Positions 1 through 5,174 of a stretch of DNA of 5,174 bases are shown here, in pieces. The notes beneath the pieces were generated by a model. That model was not told where the DNA came from, ran no database searches, and saw only the letters and a program-made list of their open reading frames with translations. Both the position numbers and the translations under genes were made by a program. This DNA comes from JANNRW01 sp031401815 (lineage in GTDB: Bacteria; Desulfobacterota; Desulfuromonadia; Geobacterales; DSM-12255). The DNA lies in the NCBI GenBank assembly GCA_031401815.1, contig JANNRW010000186.1, positions 1 to 5,174 of the forward strand, given 5' to 3'. Within the stretch, counting starts at the first letter, position 1; the number at the start of each line of letters is the position of its first letter.

Positions 1-865
1 CTATGTATTCACCGATAATTCCGATAAATAACAGCTGAACCGACGAGAAAAAAAACAACCCGATAACGAGAGGCGCCACGCCGATAGAAAACCAGTTCCA
101 GAACAACAACTTGGCTACAAAGTAACCAAAGGCAATGAACAGGCTCACTGCGGACATGAGAAATCCAAGCATTGTCGCCAGTCGTAACGGAACTTTGGAA
201 TGATTGGTAATGCCGAGCATGGCAATATCATACAGGGTATAAAAGTTGTTTTTCGTGATACCACGCTCACGAGCCGGTTGAGTGTATTCGATTTTTGCGC
301 TTTCAAAACCAATTTCAGAAACAAGCCCCCGAAAGTAGGGGTATGGCTCTTTGACTTCACGAAGTATGTCAATAACCCGCTTATCATATAGTCCAAAACC
401 GGTGTTATTCTTGGTAAGCTCAATCTCTGATAAGCGCCCAATAAATCCATAGTACATTTTACGAATGAAAAACATGGCGGGGGTTTCTTTGCTCTGCGTC
501 TTAACACCAAGAACGACCTTATACCCCGCCTCCCATTTCTCAATAAAATCCTTGATCATTTCCGGGGGATCCTGCAGGTCGGAAACCAGCAGAATAACCG
601 CATCGCCATAGGCCTGAAGCAGGCCGTAGTATGGGGATCTGATATGGCCAAAATTTCGTATATTGACTATAATTTTGAGATTTTCATCCGCCTGAGCCAG
701 TTCTTTCAAAATCGAGACGGTTTTATCGGTGGAGGCATTGTCAATGAAGATATGTTCGTACGTATACCCTGGCAATCCATAAAAAACAGCCTTAACCTGC
801 CGGTACACCTCGGCAACATTATCCTCTTCATTGAAACATGGCGATACGATACTGATCAACGGCAT
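1..865 (-). CDS. GtrB/CsbB/DPM1-like family 2 glycosyltransferase, 3' end cut by the window edge
   Basis: Reading the minus strand from the ATG at 863-865 gives 288 uninterrupted codons to the window edge without a stop. Visible features are an N-terminal nucleotide-sugar fold beginning MPLISIVSPCFNEEDNV, an acidic IDNASTD segment (residues 41-47) and the metal/nucleotide-binding DLQDPPE (96-102, a DxxD form of DxD). An RERG motif lies at 199-202, and two hydrophobic helices follow at about 229-255 and 260-284, ending in GEYI. Known GtrB, CsbB and DPM1-like enzymes have this layout and make polyprenyl-phosphate-linked sugars at the cytoplasmic membrane face. Members are usually 310-330 residues, so probably only 25-45 residues are missing. 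The usual NFGKxAA-type stretch is replaced by NFGHIRSPYYGL (71-82), as I recall from one bacterial subgroup. It follows the YfhO-like gene by 65 bases and probably supplies its lipid-linked donor. The sugar (glucose, GlcNAc or other) cannot be deduced. Family is very likely; exact role is inferred. Confidence 0.93.
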   Translation of the reverse strand, partial: MPLISIVSPCFNEEDNVAEVYRQVKAVFYGLPGYTYEHIFIDNASTDKTVSILKELAQADENLKIIVNIRNFGHIRSPYYGLLQAYGDAVILLVSDLQDPPEMIKDFIEKWEAGYKVVLGVKTQSKETPAMFFIRKMYYGFIGRLSEIELTKNNTGFGLYDKRVIDILREVKEPYPYFRGLVSEIGFESAKIEYTQPARERGITKNNFYTLYDIAMLGITNHSKVPLRLATMLGFLMSAVSLFIAFGYFVAKLLFWNWFSIGVAPLVIGLFFFSSVQLLFIGIIGEYI

Positions 866-873
866 ACCACAAT

Positions 874-879
874 CTCCCC
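874..879 (-). promoter_or_regulatory. Ribosome binding site of the GT2 glycosyltransferase
   Basis: The minus strand reads GGGGAG here, 8 bases before the ATG at 863-865. It decides the start: another in-frame ATG exists nine codons upstream (890-892), but no Shine-Dalgarno-like sequence precedes it and the extra residues (MCLGWGDCG) do not resemble the family's N-terminus. Confidence 0.7.
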
Positions 880-930
880 AGCCCAAACACATTGCTGACA
901 GATCAAATTTTTTCCGGGCCATTGCCCAAT

Positions 931-3147
931 CTATCCCGGCAGAACGCTTTCCTTATGCAGCCTTCCGTTTCGTAACAAAAGTATACTTCCAACAGTGACA
1001 GCGCCCATGAGTGTCAGATAGCTTAATGATACCAGCAGCCACCAAGAGTCGGGCTCGTAGCGCCACTCGACCGAATGCTGACCTGAAGGCACGTATACCC
1101 CTCTAAAGAAAAGATTAGTCTTGTGTACGCGCTGCGGAACACCGTCAACAAGAACCTTCCAACCGGGGGTAAACCGTTCGGTGCTGGCGAGAAAAGCGCC
1201 ATGTGTGCCGGGCACTACAACTTCAATCTCAATCTTTTCGGGAGCAAACGTTTTGACATTCGCAGCTCCATATGACCCTGGAACAACCGGTCCGGCACCG
1301 AATCCATCCGATGGCTGTTCTAAAATAACAGGAACAGGAACGCCTGAACCAACGGTGACAAGCCTCGCCAACGTGAATTCTTTTGACGGGCTGGTCTCGA
1401 CTCCTGGCGACAACCAGAATCGATGAGGACTGCTTAAGACCTCGGCAAATCGGCTTTGGCAGAGAACATTATCGAAACTGTCTGACAGCATCGTCAGGTA
1501 GCCTTGCGTAAGCGGCACCTTCAGAATCTGTTGTGCGTTCAAATAGCCAAACGGTCTACCTACGATTCTTGCAGGTGGATTGCCCTGAGTGAACGTCGAA
1601 TGCTGCTGATACAATTCAATATTTTTTGTGGTTTGTAACGGATCCCAGACGGTCCCGGAATTGTTGTATAAATGAACCGACATGTCAATCAGCATGATTA
1701 GTGCAAATATCAGAGGTGCGCTTCTAGTGGCTCTCACCGTTTTATTGCCAATCAAGTACCACATAAATGCGCAACCCAGCAGTAAAATTGTCACTCCAGG
1801 GGCAAACAGACGGTACAAGTCATGCGTATAGGGAGTCGCATGCCGTATCGAAAGTGTACAAAAAACCGCGGCGACAGCACACGCGGCAATAAACCAGGAC
1901 AACAGCACCCTGAACATTATTTTTCGTTGTTCGAGATGGTCAATAATATAGGTCAGGCCAAGCCCGGCTGCCAGACAAAGAGGAAAAATCCAGAAGAGCC
2001 TGAATGGCGCGTTATACTGCATGTAACGAGTCGGCGGATACAGATAGTAGATAAGCGTACGCAACCCGTATTTTCCACCAAGTGAAACGACAAACATGAA
2101 GAGAACGAAAAACAACAGCCACCAAGAGCGACGAGCACCGGCTTTGTACATCCAAAACAGGGCCAATGGAATTGTCAACATTCCCATATAGGCGTTACTC
2201 ATCGAGATATCCGTCTCCATCCACTGTCTCCCGGTAAATGTTACATAGGGAAAAAATAGAGAGATGGCCGCATAAAACGTGAATGGTTCCCGAGTGGTAG
2301 CCCGTTCAACGGTTAATTGATTGACTCGTTCGGTATACCCATGACCTTCAGAGATAAATGCGTTAAGCAATGGAGACCAGATCAGAATAAAAATAGTCGC
2401 AATAAGAGCCAAAGTAATCACGACCCACAATGCACGATCAGACAATGGACGGGAACCTAGTTCATCACAGCTACTCTGAGGAATAAAACGTAACAGTAAC
2501 CATAATGCCAGAGCAAAACAGGTAAAAAGAATAAGTCCGGGATAACCGCCGTACGAGCAAAACCCAAGTGCGGCACCTGCAAAAAGAGCGTACGCAACAC
2601 TTGAACGGATAACCGCGCGTTCAGCACACACCACTATCCAAGGCACCCAGGCGGCAACAACAATGAATGAGATATGTTCTGCATGGGCAAGAAAGAATCC
2701 GGACAGAACATATGAAATTGCCGAGACAAAAGCCCCCGACGGAGCAGCTCTGAAATGCCGCGCTAACCAGATCATGCCGAGACCGCCCCACCACCAGTTA
2801 CAGACCCAAAACCAGTTCAGTCCGCGCGAGGGACTGTCAAAAATTGCACCAAACAAGAGTGCCAACGGGTTGAGGGTGAAATTTGAGGGGTCAGCATGGT
2901 AAGGATAACCGCAGTTTGTAAATGGATCCCAGAGAGGAAGACGACCTTCACGTATGGAATCGGACAGATAGGAAAAAGCAGGGAAGAAAAAATCGAGTGC
3001 ATCCCATTTAGGGTCGACACTGTTAAACAGAAGTGGGGACAAGAGCAACAGTAAGGAGCTCGAATAAACTAACACAACAAAGAGCCATGCATGGTGTGAA
3101 AAAAATCCGTTTTTAATAGTATCAACTATATTTGCTGGATTATTCAT
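931..3147 (-). CDS. YfhO-family polytopic membrane glycosyltransferase (GT-C-like)
   Basis: This 738-residue integral membrane protein has about 13-15 hydrophobic helices. One lies near residues 21-41, a dense set spans about 113-493, and a final helix lies at about 702-725. The first outward loop carries WDALDFFFP (48-56; D49 and D52 are candidate catalytic acids, by analogy with GT-C enzymes), then LPLWDPFTNCGYPYHAD (70-86), which matches the LPLWNPY..G.P signature of YfhO proteins. A soluble region (about 494-701) ends in PGWKVLVDG (661-669) and the segment FRGVYVPSGQHSVEWRYEP (681-699), the family's C-terminal signature. In Gram-positives YfhO works with the GT2 enzyme CsbB, moving a sugar from undecaprenyl phosphate to lipoteichoic acid outside the cell. 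Here the acceptor is unknown and may be LPS or another surface glycan. The ATG at 3145-3147 follows an AGGA nine bases upstream. The GT2 gene lies directly downstream on the same strand, probably in the same operon. B. subtilis YfhO is longer, so the soluble domain here may be reduced. Confidence 0.88.
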   Translation of the reverse strand: MNNPANIVDTIKNGFFSHHAWLFVVLVYSSSLLLLLSPLLFNSVDPKWDALDFFFPAFSYLSDSIREGRLPLWDPFTNCGYPYHADPSNFTLNPLALLFGAIFDSPSRGLNWFWVCNWWWGGLGMIWLARHFRAAPSGAFVSAISYVLSGFFLAHAEHISFIVVAAWVPWIVVCAERAVIRSSVAYALFAGAALGFCSYGGYPGLILFTCFALALWLLLRFIPQSSCDELGSRPLSDRALWVVITLALIATIFILIWSPLLNAFISEGHGYTERVNQLTVERATTREPFTFYAAISLFFPYVTFTGRQWMETDISMSNAYMGMLTIPLALFWMYKAGARRSWWLLFFVLFMFVVSLGGKYGLRTLIYYLYPPTRYMQYNAPFRLFWIFPLCLAAGLGLTYIIDHLEQRKIMFRVLLSWFIAACAVAAVFCTLSIRHATPYTHDLYRLFAPGVTILLLGCAFMWYLIGNKTVRATRSAPLIFALIMLIDMSVHLYNNSGTVWDPLQTTKNIELYQQHSTFTQGNPPARIVGRPFGYLNAQQILKVPLTQGYLTMLSDSFDNVLCQSRFAEVLSSPHRFWLSPGVETSPSKEFTLARLVTVGSGVPVPVILEQPSDGFGAGPVVPGSYGAANVKTFAPEKIEIEVVVPGTHGAFLASTERFTPGWKVLVDGVPQRVHKTNLFFRGVYVPSGQHSVEWRYEPDSWWLLVSLSYLTLMGAVTVGSILLLRNGRLHKESVLPG

Positions 3148-3156
3148 ACACGTGAA

Positions 3157-3160
3157 TCCT
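3157..3160 (-). promoter_or_regulatory. Ribosome binding site of the YfhO-like gene
   Basis: AGGA on the minus strand, 9 bases before the ATG at 3145-3147. It is a modest match, weaker than those of the ATP synthase genes to the right, and suggests lower translation. Confidence 0.5.
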
Positions 3161-3187
3161 ATTCATAATTCAGCATGAGTCAGATCA

Positions 3188-3216
3188 AACATATTGTGTA
3201 TATGTCGCAATGACAT
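3188..3216 (-). promoter_or_regulatory. Possible weak sigma-70-type promoter for the YfhO-GT2 unit
   Basis: The two envelope genes follow a strong terminator and so need their own promoter, or read-through. The best pair I see is ATGTCA (3211-3216, 4 of 6 to TTGACA) and TATGTT (3188-3193, 4 of 6 to TATAAT), 17 bases apart on the minus strand. Transcription would start near 3181, leaving a leader of about 34 bases. An inverted repeat (ATGTC-5-GACAT, 3202-3216) overlaps the -35 side. The consensus match is poor and AT-rich DNA gives such pairs by chance, so this is only a candidate. Confidence 0.25.
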
Positions 3217-3225
3217 GCCCTACTT

Positions 3226-3254
3226 AAAAAAAAGAGCGGCATCACTGCCGCTCT
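3226..3254 (-). terminator. Rho-independent terminator of the atp operon
   Basis: Read on the minus strand, a perfect 9-base-pair stem (AGAGCGGCA / TGCCGCTCT, arms 3246-3254 and 3233-3241) with a GTGA loop is followed at once by a run of seven T (3226-3232), eight counting the last stem base. It begins 25 bases after the atpC stop codon, where an operon-ending terminator is expected. The plus strand lacks a comparable T run after the hairpin, so it acts in one direction. Confidence 0.95.
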
Positions 3255-3279
3255 GATATTGTTCGTATTTAACTGAGCG

Positions 3280-3696
3280 TTACTTCCTTACAGCCTTGCC
3301 AGCAACCTGCATACGGATAATGGCACGTTCAAGAGCAGCTTCGTAGACCTTGTGCTGTTTGTCCTCAGCCGTCAACTTTTTAAGAGCCTCTTCAGCTCTG
3401 CCAAGAGCTGCCTTAGCGCGCTCGATATCAATCTCGTCAGATGCCTCGGCCGTCTCGACCAGAACGATAATCTTATCGTCCTTGATCTCGAAGTAGCCCC
3501 AATTGAGTGCCAGGCACGAGGAAACACCATTATTCTTGTAGCACAGTTCACCGATACGAAGTGACGTCAGGAATGGTGCATGACCAGGAAGCACACCGAA
3601 TTCACCAAGCTTACCGGTGGCAGTAACCTCTTCCACTTCCATATCAAGAACCTTGCTATAAGGGGTAACTATTTCAAGCTTCATCTTTTCAGCCAT
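3280..3696 (-). CDS. atpC: F1Fo ATP synthase epsilon subunit
   Basis: The 138-residue protein is the epsilon subunit of the F1 central stalk, which links rotation of gamma and the c-ring to catalysis and can inhibit ATP hydrolysis. The N-terminal beta-sandwich (about residues 5-87) includes the diagnostic GEFGVLPGHAP (31-41) after KLEIVTPYSKV. The C-terminal part (about 88-138) is a two-helix hairpin rich in Ala, Glu, Lys and Arg. It starts with IDIERA (89-94), which fits the I/L-D-x-x-R-A ATP-binding motif known from Bacillus epsilon subunits. Length is normal. Two cysteines (C52, C61) sit in a stretch where I do not expect conserved cysteines. The start ATG is preceded by AAGGA with 7 bases spacing. 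The gene follows atpD by 38 bases and is the last of the operon, as in most bacteria; the terminator lies just downstream. Identification is secure. Confidence 0.98.
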   Translation of the reverse strand: MAEKMKLEIVTPYSKVLDMEVEEVTATGKLGEFGVLPGHAPFLTSLRIGELCYKNNGVSSCLALNWGYFEIKDDKIIVLVETAEASDEIDIERAKAALGRAEEALKKLTAEDKQHKVYEAALERAIIRMQVAGKAVRK

Positions 3697-3703
3697 ATAT
3701 CAT

Positions 3704-3708
3704 TCCTT
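3704..3708 (-). promoter_or_regulatory. Ribosome binding site of atpC
   Basis: AAGGA on the minus strand, 7 bases before the atpC ATG, in the 38-base gap after atpD. Four of its five bases lie in the 10-base perfect palindrome CCTTGCAAGG (3705-3714). The palindrome has no room for a loop, so an effect on atpC translation is possible but not shown. Confidence 0.75.
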
Positions 3709-3734
3709 GCAAGGGAGAAATCCCGTAAGGTTAA

Positions 3735-5150
3735 TTATACTGCAGCCAGCTTGGCAGCTTTTTCGATGGCTTCTTCAATCGTACCGACCATGTAAAAAGC
3801 CTGCTCAGGCATACTGTCGTGCTTGCCGGCAACGATTTCCTGGAAGCCTTTGATGGTATCCTTGAGTTCGACATACTTGCCGGGTGAACCGGTAAAGGCT
3901 TCAGCAACGAAGAACGGCTGGGACAGGAAGCGCTGGATCTTACGGGCGCGTGCAACAACCAGTTTGTCTTCCTCTGAGAGTTCGTCCATACCGAGAATAG
4001 CGATGATATCCTGAAGATCCTTGTACTTCTGCAGCACGTACTGAACGGAACGGGCAATGGCGTAATGTTCTTCGCCGATAACCTGCGGATCAAGAATACG
4101 TGATGTGGAGTCAAGCGGGTCAACAGCCGGATAGATACCGAGCTCGGCGATCTGACGGGAAAGAACCGTAGTTGCATCCAAGTGGGCAAAAGCGGTAGCA
4201 GGTGCGGGGTCAGTCAAGTCATCGGCAGGTACGTAGATCGCTTGAACTGAAGTGATCGAACCCTTCTTTGTTGAGGTAATGCGCTCCTGCAATTCCCCCA
4301 TCTCGGTAGCCAGCGTAGGCTGATAACCAACGGCGGAAGGGATACGGCCGAGAAGAGCCGAAACCTCTGAACCGGCCTGGGTAAAACGGAAGATGTTGTC
4401 GATAAAGAGCAGAACGTCCTGACCTTCTTCGTCACGGAAGTACTCGGCGACGGAGAGTGCTGTCAGAGCAACGCGGGCACGGGCTCCAGGAGGCTCGTTC
4501 ATCTGGCCGTATACGAGAGCGGCTTTGTCGAGAACGCCGGACTCTTTCATCTCCATCCAGAGGTCGTTTCCTTCACGGGTACGCTCACCAACACCGGCGA
4601 AAACCGAATAACCACCATGTTGCTTGGCGATGTTGTTGATTAGTTCCATAATCAGAACAGTCTTGCCAACGCCGGCACCGCCGAACAGGCCGATCTTGCC
4701 GCCACGGGCATAGGGTGCCAGCAGGTCAACAACCTTGATGCCGGTTGTGAACGCTTCTATCTTGGTGGACTGGTCTTCAAATGGTGGAGCTTCGCGGTGA
4801 ATGGCATACTCTTTCTCATTGCCGATCGGGCCCATTTTGTCAATCGGCTCACCAATAACGTTCATGATACGACCGAGAGTCTTAGTGCCAACCGGTGCAC
4901 AGATCTGCTTGCCGGTATCGATAACAACCTGACCGCGCTTGAGACCATCGGTGGAGTCCATGGCGATGGTACGTACAGAGTTCTCACCGAGATGCTGGGC
5001 TACTTCCAGAACCAGATTGAATTCACGGTCGTCAATGGCCGGATTTGTCACGCGCAGTGCGTGGTAGATCTCCGGCAATTTGCCGGGCTCAAATTCAACG
5101 TCGATAACGGCGCCGATGACCTGCGAAATCTTACCTGTGTTTTGACTCAT
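3735..5150 (-). CDS. atpD: F1Fo ATP synthase beta subunit (catalytic)
   Basis: The 471-residue protein is the catalytic beta subunit of F1, which makes ATP from ADP and phosphate on the cytoplasmic side, driven by ion flow through Fo. In order it shows an N-terminal beta-barrel (about 1-80), Walker A GGAGVGKT (157-164; K163 and T164 bind phosphate and Mg), the catalytic GERTREG stretch (188-194; E189 is the general base) and Walker B ending DVLLFID (245-251). The alpha/beta signature PAVDPLDSTS (341-350) follows Y340, the adenine-stacking tyrosine. DELSEED (389-395) is the intact torque-transmitting loop. All key residues are present and the length is typical. The start is supported by AGGAGG ten bases upstream and by MSQNTGKISQVIGAVIDVEF, the expected family N-terminus. 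Its neighbour atpC follows in the usual order; atpA and atpG are expected beyond the right edge. The sequence resembles Desulfuromonadia homologues (from memory, not searched). Confidence 0.99.
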   Translation of the reverse strand: MSQNTGKISQVIGAVIDVEFEPGKLPEIYHALRVTNPAIDDREFNLVLEVAQHLGENSVRTIAMDSTDGLKRGQVVIDTGKQICAPVGTKTLGRIMNVIGEPIDKMGPIGNEKEYAIHREAPPFEDQSTKIEAFTTGIKVVDLLAPYARGGKIGLFGGAGVGKTVLIMELINNIAKQHGGYSVFAGVGERTREGNDLWMEMKESGVLDKAALVYGQMNEPPGARARVALTALSVAEYFRDEEGQDVLLFIDNIFRFTQAGSEVSALLGRIPSAVGYQPTLATEMGELQERITSTKKGSITSVQAIYVPADDLTDPAPATAFAHLDATTVLSRQIAELGIYPAVDPLDSTSRILDPQVIGEEHYAIARSVQYVLQKYKDLQDIIAILGMDELSEEDKLVVARARKIQRFLSQPFFVAEAFTGSPGKYVELKDTIKGFQEIVAGKHDSMPEQAFYMVGTIEEAIEKAAKLAAV

Positions 5151-5160
5151 GGAACGGTGT

Positions 5161-5166
5161 CCTCCT
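5161..5166 (-). promoter_or_regulatory. Ribosome binding site of atpD
   Basis: A full AGGAGG on the minus strand, 10 bases before the atpD ATG at 5148-5150. It is the strongest Shine-Dalgarno sequence in the window, in keeping with the three beta copies needed per F1 against one epsilon. Confidence 0.85.
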
Positions 5167-5174
5167 GCGGCCCT

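Noticed and set aside
145..543. Minus-strand open frame of 132 codons
   Set aside because: It lies inside the GT2 gene in another frame of the same strand. The GT2 frame shows clear family motifs, while this one has no recognisable domain.
866..892. Upstream in-frame ATG for the GT2 gene at 890-892
   Set aside because: It has no Shine-Dalgarno sequence and adds nine residues unlike the family. The ATG at 863-865 has GGGGAG at good spacing.
644..898. Plus-strand open frame of 84 codons
   Set aside because: It is the complement of the N-terminal GT2 coding region and has no recognisable protein features.
866..930. Possible terminator in the gap between the YfhO and GT2 genes
   Set aside because: A GGGC-AATG-GCCC hairpin of four pairs exists on the minus strand, but an A-rich run follows it, not a T run. 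It should not stop transcription toward the GT2 gene.
1121..1426. Plus-strand open frame of 101 codons
   Set aside because: It is antisense to the YfhO soluble domain. Its Pro/Thr-rich composition follows from the opposite strand.
3160..3188. Promoter made of TTGATC and TATGAA before the YfhO-like gene
   Set aside because: The spacing is about 15 bases and transcription would begin at or within the ribosome binding site, leaving almost no leader.
3731..4189. Minus-strand open frame of 152 codons
   Set aside because: It overlaps the highly conserved 3' part of atpD in a shifted frame, and its Ser/Arg/Pro-rich composition is typical of a shadow frame.

Overview
The window carries four genes, all on the minus strand, so it is best read from right to left. 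The right-hand part is the distal end of an F-type ATP synthase operon: atpD (beta subunit, complete) followed 38 bases later by atpC (epsilon subunit). A strong intrinsic terminator at 3226-3254 closes that operon. The protein sequences, especially the AtpD N-terminus, resemble those of Desulfuromonadia (the Geobacter, Pelobacter and Desulfuromonas lineage). That placement is made from memory of the family and not from a search.

Beyond the terminator and a 132-base gap between coding regions lies a second unit of two cell-envelope genes. The first encodes a 738-residue polytopic membrane protein of the YfhO type, a GT-C-like membrane glycosyltransferase. The second starts 65 bases later and encodes a GtrB/CsbB/DPM1-like family 2 glycosyltransferase. 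Its 3' end lies beyond the left edge of the window; 288 codons are visible, most of the protein.

The two envelope genes make biochemical sense together. In CsbB/YfhO-type and Gtr-type glycosylation, a GT2 enzyme with C-terminal membrane helices loads a sugar onto undecaprenyl phosphate on the cytoplasmic face. The lipid-linked sugar is then flipped, and a polytopic GT-C enzyme transfers the sugar to an envelope polymer on the outer face. In a Gram-negative host the acceptor would probably be O-antigen, another surface glycan or a glycoprotein. Sugar and acceptor cannot be read from the sequence. A GtrA-type flippase, if present, must lie outside the window.

The window is almost fully coding and I see no RNA gene, mobile element, CRISPR array or broken gene. 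Most of it is ordinary. The points worth a second look are the GT2-YfhO pair, a 9-base motif that occurs exactly 33 bases before the start codon of both envelope genes, and an apparent ATP-binding motif in the epsilon subunit.
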